A DNA stretch of 64,000 bases, from assembly GCA_963847985.1 (NCBI GenBank), contig CAWKBS010000004.1:114562-178561 (forward strand), given 5' to 3'. Positions 9,240 to 18,147 of this stretch are shown in pieces. Both the position numbers and the translations under genes were made by a program. Every line of letters starts with the position of its first letter. The first letter of the stretch is position 1. Source of the stretch: JAIBJN01 sp963847985. Its GTDB lineage: Bacteria; Actinomycetota; Thermoleophilia; Gaiellales; Gaiellaceae. The notes below the pieces were generated by a model, which ran no database searches, was not told the origin of the DNA, and was given only the letters and a program-made list of their open reading frames with translations.

Positions 9240-10816
9240 TCCCACTCGATCGTGGCCGGCGGTTTCGACGAGAGGTCGAGGGCAACACGGTTGACCGCCG
9301 GGATCTCGTTGATGATCCGAGTCGAGATCGTCTCGAGGAGCTCGTACGGGAGGCGCGCCCAGTCGGCGGTCATGGCGTCCTCCGAGGTGACCGCGCGGAT
9401 GACGATCGGATAGGCGTACGTCCGCTCGTCGCCCTGGACGCCGACCGAGCGGATCGCGGGCAGCACGGCGAAGCACTGCCACAGCTCGCGGTAGAGGCCG
9501 GCGCGGCGCACCTCCTCGAGCAGGATCGCATCCGCCTCGCGCAGGGTCGCCAGCCGCTCCTCGGTGACGTCGCCGATGATCCGGATGGCGAGCCCCGGCC
9601 CCGGGAACGGGTGGCGCCAGACCATCTCCTCCGGCAGCCCAAGCTCCTCGCCGACGCGGCGCACCTCGTCCTTGAAGAGCATCCGCAGCGGCTCGACGAG
9701 CTCGAGGTCCATCACCTCGGGGAGCCCGCCAACGTTGTGGTGGGACTTGATCGTCGCCGCGACGCCGTCGCCGGCACCGCCCGACTCGATCACGTCCGAG
9801 TAGAGGGTGCCCTGGACGAGGAAACGGACGTCGCCGAGCGTGCGCGCCTCCTCTTCGAAGACCCTGATGAACTCCTCGCCGATCGCCTTGCGCTTCTCCT
9901 CGGGATCCGTCACGCCCGCGAGCCGCGCGAGGAAACGCTCGCGCGCGTCGACGTGCAGAAGGGGAACGTGAAAGTGCCTGCCGAACGTCTCCACGACCTG
10001 CGCCGCCTCGTCCTTGCGCAGGAGGCCGTGGTCGACGAACACGCAGGTGAGCTGCTCGCCGACCGCCTTGTGGACGAGGAGCGCCGCCACTGCGGAGTCG
10101 ACCCCGCCGGACAGGCCGCAGAGCACCCGCTCGCGGCCCACCTGCGCCCGGATGCGAGCCACCTCCTCTTCGATGACCGCGGCCGCCGTCCACGCGGGCG
10201 GCGCGTCCGCGACGCGGTAGAGGAAGTTCTTCAGGATCTCGGTGCCGTGCTCCGTGTGGAGCACCTCCGGGTGGAACTGGATGCCGTAGAGCCCGCGGCC
10301 GGGATCCTCGAAGGCGGCGATCGGCGTCGTCCGCGACGAGGCCGTGACGGTCGCGCCGGCCGGCGGCGCCGTCACCGAGTCGCCGTGGCTCATCCACCCG
10401 ACCTGCTCCGCCGGGAGGCCGCCAAAGAGACCGCTGTCGGGCTCGACTCGCACCTCGGCCCGCCCGAACTCGGCGCCGCCGGTGCGCTCCACGCTGCCGC
10501 CCAGGTCACGCGCCATCAGCTGCATGCCGTAGCAGATGCCGAGCACGGGGACTCCCAGTTCGAAGATGCCCGGGTCGGCGTCCGGCGCTCCCTCGGCGTA
10601 CACCGAGGCGGGCCCGCCCGAGAGCACGAGCGCCAGGGGCCTCCGCGCGGCGATGGCCGCCGGCGGGGTGGTGTGGTGGACGAGCTCCGAGTAGACGCGG
10701 CACTCGCGCACCCGCCGGGCGATCAGCTGCGAGTACTGGCCGCCGAAGTCGACGACGAGGACGGGGCGCTCTTCGGGTACGGGCTCGGGGACCGGGAGCT
10801 GGACGACTTCTCCCAC
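9236..10816 (-). CDS. guaA: GMP synthase (glutamine-hydrolysing)
   Basis: It aminates XMP to GMP using glutamine and ATP. The 526-residue protein has a class I amidotransferase domain (DFGGQYSQLIARRVRE, nucleophile Cys in GICYGMQ, His in QFHPEV), the ATP-pyrophosphatase P-loop SGGVDSAV, and the C-terminal dimerisation domain ending in IEWE. I chose the GTG with GGAGGAG 6 bases upstream; a GTG 21 codons earlier would add a non-conserved tail. It lies 163 bases downstream of guaB on the same strand. Confidence 0.97.
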   Translation of the reverse strand: MGEVVQLPVPEPVPEERPVLVVDFGGQYSQLIARRVRECRVYSELVHHTTPPAAIAARRPLALVLSGGPASVYAEGAPDADPGIFELGVPVLGICYGMQLMARDLGGSVERTGGAEFGRAEVRVEPDSGLFGGLPAEQVGWMSHGDSVTAPPAGATVTASSRTTPIAAFEDPGRGLYGIQFHPEVLHTEHGTEILKNFLYRVADAPPAWTAAAVIEEEVARIRAQVGRERVLCGLSGGVDSAVAALLVHKAVGEQLTCVFVDHGLLRKDEAAQVVETFGRHFHVPLLHVDARERFLARLAGVTDPEEKRKAIGEEFIRVFEEEARTLGDVRFLVQGTLYSDVIESGGAGDGVAATIKSHHNVGGLPEVMDLELVEPLRMLFKDEVRRVGEELGLPEEMVWRHPFPGPGLAIRIIGDVTEERLATLREADAILLEEVRRAGLYRELWQCFAVLPAIRSVGVQGDERTYAYPIVIRAVTSEDAMTADWARLPYELLETISTRIINEIPAVNRVALDLSSKPPATIEWE

Positions 10817-10869
10817 TAGTGCTCCTCCAGGTGATGACGCCCAGTCTCCGGGTCGCAAGCACCAAGCCG

Positions 10870-10908
10870 GAGTGCGCACTCGTGCGCAGCCAAGGCTGGA
10901 CGCCTTGG
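10870..10908. promoter_or_regulatory. Palindrome and hairpin in the guaB-guaA gap
   Basis: The gap between guaB and guaA holds a perfect 12-bp palindrome (GAGTGCGCACTC) and, 8 bases further, a perfect 7-bp stem with a 5-base loop (CCAAGGC-tggac-GCCTTGG). Neither is followed by a T tract, so a plain terminator is unlikely. They could be an operator or an RNA element acting on guaA. Confidence 0.35.
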
Positions 10909-10979
10909 AAAGCGCGAGGGCGCGCTCCGGCGCCGCGTGATTGCGGGTCGGAGGCGGGCGTTCATTGTCTGGGGGAGCA

Positions 10980-12491
10980 CTAGCGACCCGGCCTGTAGTT
11001 CGGCGCTTCCTTGACGGTGGCTACGTCGTGAGGATGGCTCTCGCGCTGGCCGGCCGCGGTGACGCGGACGAAGCGGGCTTCCTTCAGCTCCTCGATGGTC
11101 GCGGCGCCGCAGTAGCCCATCGCCTGGCGGAGGCCGCCGACGAGCTGGTGCACGACGTTGCGGACCGGGCCCTTGTAGGCGACGCGCCCCTCGATCCCCT
11201 CGGGGACGAGCTTCCCGACCTCGTCCACGTCCTGCTGGAAGTAGCGGTCGCTCGAGTAGCGCGCGCGCATGGCACCCAGCGAGCCCATGCCGCGGTACTC
11301 CTTGAACTGCTCGCCCTGGTGGAAGACGACCTCGCCGGGGCTCTCGTCCGTCCCGGCGAGGAGGCCGCCGAGCATGACCGTGTCCGCTCCGGCGGCGATC
11401 GCCTTGGCGATATCGCCGGAAAACTGCACGCCGCCGTCGGCGATCACCGGCACGGCGTGGCCGGCGGCGACCTGGGCGCAGTCGTAGACCGCGGTCACCT
11501 GCGGTACGCCGATGCCCGCGACGACCCGGGTGGTGCAGATCGCCCCGGGGCCCATGCCGACCTTGACCGCGTCGGCGCCGGCGTCTATCAGCGCAGCGGT
11601 GGCCTCGGGGGTGGCCACGTTGCCGGCCACGATCGGGACGTCGCTCCGCGAGCGCAGCTCCCGCACCATCTCGAGCACGCCGACCGAGTGACCGTGCGAG
11701 GTGTCGACCACGAGCACGTCGACGTCCTCCTCGACGAGCGCGGCCGCGCGCTCGAGCCCCTCCGGCCCGGTGCCCACGGCGCCGGCGACGCGCAGCCGTC
11801 CCTGCTCGTCCTTCGTCGCCAGCGGGTACTGGAGCCGCTTGGAGATGTCCTTGACGGTGATGAGCCCCTTGAGGCGCCCGTCCGTGTCGACGACGGGGAG
11901 TTTCTCGATCTTGTGGCGGTGGAGAACGGCACGCGCCTCCTCGAGGGTCGTGCCGACGGGGACGGTGACGAGATCGGCCGCAGTCATCAGGTCGGAGACG
12001 GGCCGGGCGGTGTCGTCCTCGAACCGGAGGTCGCGATTCGTGAGGATGCCCACCAGGCGGCCGTCGTCGTCGGTCACCGGGACGCCGGAGATCCGGTACG
12101 TCTCCATGATCTGGAGCGCCGCCGCGACCGGAGCGTTCGGCGGGAGCGTCACGGGCTCGACGATCATGCCGGCCTCGGAACGCTTGACCTTGTCGACCTC
12201 CGCGGCCTGGGCCTCGACCGACAGGTTGCGATGGACGACGCCGATGCCGCCCTCGCGCGCGAGCGCGATCGCCGTGCGCGCCTCGGTCACGGTGTCCATG
12301 GCCGCCGAGACGATCGGGATCTGGAGGTCGATCGTCCGCGTCAGGCGCGTCCGCGTCGACACCTCGCCGGGTAGGACGCCCGACTCGGACGGGACGAGGA
12401 GCACGTCGTCGAAGGTGAGCCCTTCCTTGGCGAACTTGCGCTCCAGGGCGAGGAGGCGCTCGATCTCGTCCTGACGCAGCTCGACGCTCAC
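10980..12491 (-). CDS. guaB: IMP dehydrogenase
   Basis: It oxidises IMP to XMP, the committed step to GMP, and feeds GuaA encoded just downstream. The 503-residue protein has the (beta/alpha)8 barrel (LTFDDVLLVP, SAAMDTVTE) and a tandem CBS domain pair inserted at about residues 110-220. The catalytic loop is GMGPGAICTTR with the active-site Cys, and the flap region has YRGMGSLGAM. The GTG start has a TAGGAT box 9 bases upstream and no clear Shine-Dalgarno sequence. Confidence 0.97.
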   Translation of the reverse strand: MSVELRQDEIERLLALERKFAKEGLTFDDVLLVPSESGVLPGEVSTRTRLTRTIDLQIPIVSAAMDTVTEARTAIALAREGGIGVVHRNLSVEAQAAEVDKVKRSEAGMIVEPVTLPPNAPVAAALQIMETYRISGVPVTDDDGRLVGILTNRDLRFEDDTARPVSDLMTAADLVTVPVGTTLEEARAVLHRHKIEKLPVVDTDGRLKGLITVKDISKRLQYPLATKDEQGRLRVAGAVGTGPEGLERAAALVEEDVDVLVVDTSHGHSVGVLEMVRELRSRSDVPIVAGNVATPEATAALIDAGADAVKVGMGPGAICTTRVVAGIGVPQVTAVYDCAQVAAGHAVPVIADGGVQFSGDIAKAIAAGADTVMLGGLLAGTDESPGEVVFHQGEQFKEYRGMGSLGAMRARYSSDRYFQQDVDEVGKLVPEGIEGRVAYKGPVRNVVHQLVGGLRQAMGYCGAATIEELKEARFVRVTAAGQRESHPHDVATVKEAPNYRPGR

Positions 12492-12519
12492 CGTCGAGCG
12501 ATCCTACCAACCCGGGCCG

Positions 12520-13479
12520 CTAGCCCTCGTGCGCCACGCCTTCGATGTGCTCGAGCTGGACGAGCGCCGCGAGCCGATTGGCCTCGCGCGGGTCGAAGCG
12601 GCCGGCCCCGGCCTCGAGCACCGAGGCGACCCCGGCCGCGACGGCCGAGCGGACCGCGTCGTCGAACGGCTTCCCGGCGACCCGAGCCGCCAGGAAGCCG
12701 GCGAGGAGAGTGTCGCCGGCGCCGACCTCGGAGACGGGCTCGACGCGGGGCGCCTCGGCGCGGACGCGAAGCTCGGTGCGATCCTCGCGGAGCAGCGCGT
12801 AGCAGCCGGTCTCCTGGGTGATGAGAACGTTGCGGGCGCCGACGTCGGCGATCTCGTCGAGCCCGGCGGCGAGATCCTCGTCGTCCACGAACTCGTGGCC
12901 GACCAGCGCCTCGGCCTCCTGCTGGTTCGGCGAGACGAGATACGGCTCGGCCTCGACCGCGAGGCGGAGCGGCTCGCCCTCCGAGTCCACGACCGCGAGG
13001 AGTTGCCGGCGGTTCAACTCGCGGACCAGCTCGCCGTAGAAGCCGGGGTCGACCCCACGCGGCAGCGAGCCGGCGAGCACGACGAACTCGGCGCGCTGCG
13101 CGAGGTAGGCGAGCTTCTCGCGCAGGATCTCCAGCTCCTCCTCGCTCACCTCGGGGCCCCACTCGTTGATCTCCGTGTACTCGTTCGAGGTCGGGTCGAG
13201 GACGGCGATCGAGGTGCGCGACTCGCCGCCGATCCGCACGAAGTCGTTGAGGATCCCCTCGTGGGTCAGCTCCTCGACCAGGAGCGTCCCCGTGCGGCCG
13301 CCGGCGAGGCCGGTGCAGACCACCGGCGCCCCCAGGCGCTTGAGAGCACGGGCGACGTTGATCCCCTTTCCGCCGGCGCTCGGAAAGCCGACGCTCGCCC
13401 GGTGCCGCTGCCCCGGCTGGAAGCTGGGAACGACGAGCGTCCGGTCGATCGCCGCGTTGAGCGTGACGGTGACGATCAT
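12520..13479 (-). CDS. fruK: 1-phosphofructokinase-type PfkB sugar kinase
   Basis: A 319-residue ribokinase-fold kinase of the FruK/LacC branch. It has MIVTVTLNAAIDRT at the start, the GGKGINVARAL substrate motif at about residue 36, and GAGDTLLAGF with the catalytic Asp near residue 250. The likely reaction is phosphorylation of fructose-1-phosphate, but tagatose-6-phosphate or fructose-6-phosphate cannot be excluded. No phosphotransferase system genes are nearby, so the sugar source is unclear. It ends 28 bases before the guaB start on the same strand. Confidence 0.85.
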   Translation of the reverse strand: MIVTVTLNAAIDRTLVVPSFQPGQRHRASVGFPSAGGKGINVARALKRLGAPVVCTGLAGGRTGTLLVEELTHEGILNDFVRIGGESRTSIAVLDPTSNEYTEINEWGPEVSEEELEILREKLAYLAQRAEFVVLAGSLPRGVDPGFYGELVRELNRRQLLAVVDSEGEPLRLAVEAEPYLVSPNQQEAEALVGHEFVDDEDLAAGLDEIADVGARNVLITQETGCYALLREDRTELRVRAEAPRVEPVSEVGAGDTLLAGFLAARVAGKPFDDAVRSAVAAGVASVLEAGAGRFDPREANRLAALVQLEHIEGVAHEG

Positions 13480-13537
13480 CCGACTGGGTGCGGGGAGGGC
13501 ACCGGGGCGATCCTAGCCGAGATGGATCCGAGCCCGT

Positions 13538-14698
13538 TCAGAGCCCGGGAACGACCGAAGCCAGGAGGTCGCCGGCCTCGTCGAGTGCGCGGTCCGCATA
13601 CCAGCGCGCCCGCTCGGCGCGGCTCGGCGCGGCAATGTCGCGGGTGGCCACGAGGTCGACCCGGGCCACCTCCTCCTCCCCGTCCGTGACCACGACCTCA
13701 CCCAGCTTCTCGCCCTTCCGGACCGGCAGCTCGACCATCGCGGGGGCTACGACGCGCTCCACGAACTGCGAGCCGTCTCCCATGCGAACGAGCCTGGACG
13801 CGCCCGCGGCAGCGACGAGCTCGAGCCTCTCGTCCTCCGCGAACGGCACCGCCGAGGTCGCGTAGCGCTCGCCCTCGCGGACGAGCGTGTACGTCGCGTA
13901 CTGGTCGAAGGCCCACTCCATGAGCTCGGCCAGGTCGGCGTTCCGCTGCGCGCGCGTGGGGCTCCCGAGAACGACCGCGTAGACGGTGGTCGGCCCCCGG
14001 CGAGCGGCGGCGACTTCGGCCCAGCGGGCCCGGTCCGTGTGCCCGGTCTTGATCCCGATCAGGCCGGGGAAGGTCCAGAGGAGGTCGTTCCAGTTCTTCA
14101 GTGTGCGGCTCGGCGGGATCTGCGTGGTCCGGGTGCGGACGAGCTTGCGGACGAGCGGCTCGCGCATGGCCAGGCGGGCGAGGCGGAACGTGTCCCTCGC
14201 CGTCGAGACGTGCCCCGCCACGTCGAGCCCGTCCGGGCGGACGTAGTTCGTGCCGTCGAGCCCAAGCTCCTCGGCCTTCGCGTTCATCATGCCGACGAAG
14301 CGCTTGACGCTCCCGTCGCCGACCTCGGCGGCGAGCGCGAAAGCAGCGTCGTTCGCGCTCTGGATCAGCGCGGCCGCGAGAAGGTCGCGCACGCGCAGCC
14401 GCTCGCCGGCGGTCAGGAAGATCGACGATTCGCCCGCGGCGACGGCCTGCGGGGCGACGGTGACCATCTGGCCGGGGCGGGCGTTCTCCAGCGTGACGAG
14501 CGCGGTCATGAGCTTCGTGATGCTGGCCATCGCCATGCTCTCGTCGGCGTTGCGCTCGTAGAGGACGTCGCCGGTGCGGCCGTCCGCGACGAGGACGGCC
14601 CGCGCCTGGACGGGCGGCGGCTCCGTCGCTCGGGCCGCGCCGGCGAGGGCGGCGACGAGGAGGAGCGCGAGAACGAGGACGACGACGTGCTTCCGCAA
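13538..14698 (-). CDS. dacA: D-alanyl-D-alanine carboxypeptidase (low-molecular-weight PBP)
   Basis: A 386-residue exported serine peptidase of the PBP5 family that trims the terminal D-Ala of peptidoglycan stem peptides. A signal peptide (RKHVVVLVLALLLVAALAG) precedes the three penicillin-binding motifs: SITK near residue 66, SAND near residue 122 and KTGHT near residue 227. A C-terminal beta-rich domain follows. The best start is a TTG with TAGCCT exactly 7 bases upstream; no ATG or GTG fits the signal peptide. That -10-like box overlaps the one for the divergent gene. Confidence 0.92.
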   Translation of the reverse strand: MRKHVVVLVLALLLVAALAGAARATEPPPVQARAVLVADGRTGDVLYERNADESMAMASITKLMTALVTLENARPGQMVTVAPQAVAAGESSIFLTAGERLRVRDLLAAALIQSANDAAFALAAEVGDGSVKRFVGMMNAKAEELGLDGTNYVRPDGLDVAGHVSTARDTFRLARLAMREPLVRKLVRTRTTQIPPSRTLKNWNDLLWTFPGLIGIKTGHTDRARWAEVAAARRGPTTVYAVVLGSPTRAQRNADLAELMEWAFDQYATYTLVREGERYATSAVPFAEDERLELVAAAGASRLVRMGDGSQFVERVVAPAMVELPVRKGEKLGEVVVTDGEEEVARVDLVATRDIAAPSRAERARWYADRALDEAGDLLASVVPGL

Positions 14699-14705
14699 GC
14701 CCTTC

Positions 14706-14715
14706 AGGCTATCCT
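14706..14715. promoter_or_regulatory. Overlapping divergent -10 boxes (dacA and small gene)
   Basis: The ten bases AGGCTATCCT read as TATCCT on the plus strand, 7 bases before the ATG of the small gene, and as TAGCCT on the minus strand, 7 bases before the dacA TTG. The two start codons are only 24 bases apart. Both transcripts would be leaderless and compete for one site. Confidence 0.5.
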
Positions 14716-14722
14716 CGGAACG

Positions 14723-15031
14723 ATGGACGAGGCGCAGCAAGGGACGAAGCCGGAGCGTGTCCGCAACGTCGAGCGGTCGCTCCAGGTCGAGGTCAAGGGG
14801 CTGGGCGGGTTCGAGCTGCGGCCGACCCGGCTGTTCCTCTGGGGCGGCGAAGAGCGCGGGACGACCGAGCGCATCCTCCCGCTCGGAAGCCCGCCGCGGA
14901 GCCTCACCATCCCGCGCCGCCGTCGCGAGCGCCAGGCCGGCGCGGTCGAGCTGACGACGCTCGGGAACCCGGTGCTGACGATCGCCCTGGCGGGCGTTCA
15001 CGCGGTCAAGGCCCTCGGCCGCCGCCGTTAG
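14723..15031 (+). CDS. Small hypothetical protein
   Basis: A 102-residue protein I do not recognise. The first half (about residues 15-50) alternates charged and hydrophobic residues (VERSLQVEVKGLGGFELRPTRLFLWGG), like a small beta-rich domain. A basic RRRRER segment follows at about residues 71-76, and the C-terminus is more hydrophobic (VLTIALAGVHAV). The ATG follows TATCCT by 7 bases. Its TAG overlaps the stop of the convergent LysM gene by two bases. Confidence 0.6.
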   Translation: MDEAQQGTKPERVRNVERSLQVEVKGLGGFELRPTRLFLWGGEERGTTERILPLGSPPRSLTIPRRRRERQAGAVELTTLGNPVLTIALAGVHAVKALGRRR

Positions 15032-15411
15032 GTCGCCTCGGTCTCTTCCTGCGGCGCCCGGATGCGGATCCGGTCGCCCGGGTTGAGCGTCAGCGGGTCG
15101 ATCTCGGGATTCAGCTCGAGCAGGTCGGAGAGCGGGACACGGCACTTGGCGGCGATCGACTCGAGCGTGTCACCGCGTCTTACGGTGTAGCGCGGGCGGC
15201 GGCACCCGCGCGGAAGAGCGGTAGTCTCGCCGGGGGCGGTGGTCGTGGGCCCGGTGTCGACCTCCTGCGTCGAGGTCGCGCTCGTGCCCGCCTCGCCGGC
15301 GTCGGACTCGAGCGCGCGCTGGACGAGGATGACGAGAACGGTGGCGGCGAAGAAGAACGCGAGCGGCGCCGCAAAGCGGGCGACCCAGACTCTGATCTTG
15401 TCGGCGTTCAC
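15028..15411 (-). CDS. Single-pass membrane protein with extracellular LysM domain
   Basis: A 127-residue protein with a short basic cytoplasmic tail, one transmembrane helix (about residues 12-30), a Thr/Ser-rich linker and a C-terminal LysM domain (YTVRRGDTLESIAAK … LNPGDRIRI). It would bind peptidoglycan on the outer face of the membrane. The GTG overlaps the pyrF stop as GTGA. Two cysteines (LPRGCRRP and AAKCRVP) flank the LysM start and could form a disulfide. Confidence 0.85.
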   Translation of the reverse strand: MNADKIRVWVARFAAPLAFFFAATVLVILVQRALESDAGEAGTSATSTQEVDTGPTTTAPGETTALPRGCRRPRYTVRRGDTLESIAAKCRVPLSDLLELNPEIDPLTLNPGDRIRIRAPQEETEAT

Positions 15412-16337
15412 CAGCCCGAGACCGCCCAGACCTCGCCCCGAAGGCGCGCCGCCTCGGCGGCCGCGGCCTTGCGCCAGTCGGCGCCGTCGACGCGGAACGC
15501 GTAGATCACCGCGCGGGACACCGGCACGAGCGCGCTCGCCGGCCCGCTGGTGAACGCGCGGGCGACGTCGGCGGGGGTGCCGCCCTGCGCCCCGATCCCG
15601 GGCAAGAGCAGGATCGCCTGAGGCATGAGCCGCCGCGCCTCGCCGATCGCGCGCGGGTAGGTCGCGCCGACGACAGCGCCCACGCTCGAGAGCCCGCGTT
15701 CGCCGACGAGCTCCTGGCCCCAGGTGTCGACGAGCTCCGCGACGTGCTGCCACATCTGCCGGCCGTCCGACAGCGCGGCGTCCTGGATGTCGGCGCTGCC
15801 GGCGTTCGACGTCTTCACGAGGCAGAAGATCCCGCTGCCCGACCGTCGGCACGCGGCGACGAACGGCTCGATCGAGTCGCTTCCGAGGTAGGGGTTGACC
15901 GTGAGCGCGTCGACGGGAGGAGGCCGGTCTTCGCGCTCCTCGAGATATGCGTCGGCGTAGGCGCGCGCGGTCGAGCCGATGTCGCCCCGCTTCGCGTCCG
16001 CGAGCACGAGCAGATTGGCGGCGCGCGCGTACTCGCACACCCCCTCGAACGCCCGGATCCCGTCGGCACCGAGCGTCTCGAAGCACGCGAGCTGCGGCTT
16101 CACCCCGACCACATAGGGCGCGACCGAGTCGATCAGCCCCCGGCAGAAGCGCTCGACGGCGTCGGCGGCCGAGGAACGTCCCCGGTGGACGTCGCCGCGA
16201 AGCTCGACCGGGAGCAGCTCCGGGCGCGGGTCGAGGCCCACGAGGAGCTGGCTGCGCTTGGTGTCGACGGCGGCTGCGACGCGGTCGCCGAACGTCGCCG
16301 CCGCCACGGCGGCGCGGGTCTCCAGCTCCTGAGCCAT
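15408..16337 (-). CDS. pyrF: Orotidine 5'-phosphate decarboxylase
   Basis: It decarboxylates OMP to UMP, the last step of pyrimidine synthesis. The 309-residue length and the signature LADAKRGDIGSTARAYADA (about residues 110-128) with the catalytic Lys and Asp pair place it in the longer, mycobacterial-type group 2 family. The C-terminal phosphate-binding region (LLLPGIGAQGG) is intact. A TAAGCT box lies 8 bases before the ATG. The other late pyrimidine gene, pyrE, is 3 kb away on the same strand. Confidence 0.95.
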   Translation of the reverse strand: MAQELETRAAVAAATFGDRVAAAVDTKRSQLLVGLDPRPELLPVELRGDVHRGRSSAADAVERFCRGLIDSVAPYVVGVKPQLACFETLGADGIRAFEGVCEYARAANLLVLADAKRGDIGSTARAYADAYLEEREDRPPPVDALTVNPYLGSDSIEPFVAACRRSGSGIFCLVKTSNAGSADIQDAALSDGRQMWQHVAELVDTWGQELVGERGLSSVGAVVGATYPRAIGEARRLMPQAILLLPGIGAQGGTPADVARAFTSGPASALVPVSRAVIYAFRVDGADWRKAAAAEAARLRGEVWAVSGW

Positions 16338-16401
16338 CTGTAGGGAGCTTAGAGCGCGTCCCGGCGTGACGCATCGACCGACTGCCTAGGAGGGACTCCG
16401 C

Positions 16402-18084
16402 TCAGGCGACCGCGGCGGCCGTGGCGCGAAGGGCGGCGACGATGGAGCGCTCGTCCAGCGGCAGGACGGCCAGCTCGGGAGGGGGCCGGCGCAGGAAGGT
16501 GCCGAGGAGGAGGAGCTCCTCGGCGTCTTCGGGCCGCAGAGAGGGCTCTGCGGACCGGGCCGCGGCGAGACCGGCGCGAATCTCGAGCACGGCGCCGGCG
16601 CCCGGCGGCAGCACGCGCGCGTCCGCGACCCGCCCGCTCGCGACGAAGACCGCCCGCGCGAAGCCCGGGGTCGCGGCCGGCGTCAGCAGGCACGCCTCGA
16701 GCCCGCGGAGCCGCTCCAGAGCGGCCAGCTCGCGGATCACCTGCTCGAGCGCGGCGATGCGGTCGCGGAGGCGGGCGGCGTCCTCGTAGCGGAGGCACTC
16801 CGAGAGGTCGGCAAGGCGCGCGCGGAGCCGCGGCAGCGGGCCGCCGGCGAGCAGCCCTGCGAGCTCCTCCTCTGAGGCGCCGGCGAGCGCCCGCGCCGCG
16901 CGCTCCGCACGGCGGCGGCTCCGGAGCGGGCCGAGCGGACCCGCCCGCTCCGAGACGACGACCTGGTCGCCGCGCCGCCGCAGGTAGAGGCCGCGCCCGC
17001 CGCGCTTCCCGCGCGCGTTCGCGGGCGGACGGAGCTCCCGGATGAGCCGCAGCTCCTCGAGCGCCGCCTCGAGCTCGGAGCCGAGCACCTCCCACTCCAC
17101 CCTCTCGACCGCCGCGAGCGCCGCTTCGACGGCCGGCCGCTGGCGCTCGGAGCGAAAGTACGAGCGCAGCCGCGCGCGGAGGTCACGGGCCCGGCCGACG
17201 TAGAGCGCCTGGCCGTTCGCGTCCCGGAACACGTAGACCCCCGGGCGGGTCGGGGCGCCGAAGACGAGCGAGCGCTTCCCGTAGACCCGGCGGCGGCGCG
17301 GCGCGCTCAGCTCGACGAGGTCGGCGACGGTGCGGGCGCCGCGCTCCTGCGCGAGCCCGACGAGTGCCACGAGGATCTCCGCCGTCGCCTGGGCGTCCGG
17401 GAGCGCGCGATGGCACGGCTCCACCGACGTGCCGAAGAAGCGCGCGAGCGAGGCGAGGCCGACGCGAGCCACCCGCCCGGCGAGCAGGCGTCGGGCCAGG
17501 CCGACGGTGTCCACGACCGGGACCGCGAGCCGGCGGCCGGAGAGCAGCTCCACCTCGCGGTCGAGAAAGGCGAGGTCGAAGCGGGCGTTGTGCGCGACCA
17601 TCACGGCCCGCTCGCCGGCAAACGTGAGGAAGGCGCCGACCGCCGCAGACGCGCGCGGCGCGCCGCGCAGGTCGCGGTCGGCGATCCCGGTGATCCCCGC
17701 GACGACCGGCGGGAGGGGGACGCCGGGGTCGACGAGCGTCTGGAACGTCCCGGCGGGGAGCAGGGCCTCGACACGGACCGCGCCGATCTCGCAGATCGCC
17801 GACTGCGCCGGCCGCAGCCCGGTCGTCTCCAGGTCGACGACGACGAAGCGCGCCGCCTCGAGCGGCAGGTCGTGCCCAAGCGGCTCGGCGAGCCCGACGT
17901 TCGCGCCGCGCCACGCGAGCCGGGCGTCCCCGGCGACGACGTCGTCGAGCAGGCTCCGTGCCAGCCCCTCCGGGGCGTGCCGTAGCGCGAAGAGCGCCCG
18001 GGCCGCCTCCTCGACCGACACCGGCCCGCGCCGCTCCTCGACGAGCTCAACGAGCCGGTCGGCCGCGTCGAAGGAGAGCTGCAC
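16402..18084 (-). CDS. DEDD exonuclease fused to GIY-YIG (UvrC-like) domain
   Basis: A 560-residue fusion. Residues 75-245 form a DnaQ-type 3'-5' exonuclease with DLETTG, AHNARFDLAF and HRALPDAQAT, which carry the expected acidic residues. Residues 275-360 form a GIY-YIG nuclease domain like the UvrC N-terminus (PGVYVFRDANGQALYVGRARDL). The UvrC UvrB-binding (UVR) like segment (LSECLRYEDAARLRDRIAALE) follows. Similar fusions are known in actinobacteria and are thought to act in DNA repair. A perfect LexA box lies 16 bases upstream of the GTG start, which supports that role. It has the GIY-YIG half of UvrC but lacks the UvrC C-terminal nuclease. Confidence 0.92.
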   Translation of the reverse strand: MQLSFDAADRLVELVEERRGPVSVEEAARALFALRHAPEGLARSLLDDVVAGDARLAWRGANVGLAEPLGHDLPLEAARFVVVDLETTGLRPAQSAICEIGAVRVEALLPAGTFQTLVDPGVPLPPVVAGITGIADRDLRGAPRASAAVGAFLTFAGERAVMVAHNARFDLAFLDREVELLSGRRLAVPVVDTVGLARRLLAGRVARVGLASLARFFGTSVEPCHRALPDAQATAEILVALVGLAQERGARTVADLVELSAPRRRRVYGKRSLVFGAPTRPGVYVFRDANGQALYVGRARDLRARLRSYFRSERQRPAVEAALAAVERVEWEVLGSELEAALEELRLIRELRPPANARGKRGGRGLYLRRRGDQVVVSERAGPLGPLRSRRRAERAARALAGASEEELAGLLAGGPLPRLRARLADLSECLRYEDAARLRDRIAALEQVIRELAALERLRGLEACLLTPAATPGFARAVFVASGRVADARVLPPGAGAVLEIRAGLAAARSAEPSLRPEDAEELLLLGTFLRRPPPELAVLPLDERSIVAALRATAAAVA

Positions 18085-18100
18085 GACCCGACACGATACA

Positions 18101-18114
18101 CGAACATATGTTCG
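18101..18114. promoter_or_regulatory. LexA-binding SOS box
   Basis: CGAACATATGTTCG is a perfect palindrome and matches the LexA consensus of actinobacteria and Bacillus (CGAAC-N4-GTTCG). It lies 16 bases before the GTG of the exonuclease/GIY-YIG gene and just upstream of a TATCGT -10-like box, a position where LexA would block RNA polymerase. Confidence 0.9.
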
Positions 18115-18147
18115 TACTCGATTCGGGTCGATACGTCAATCACACTG

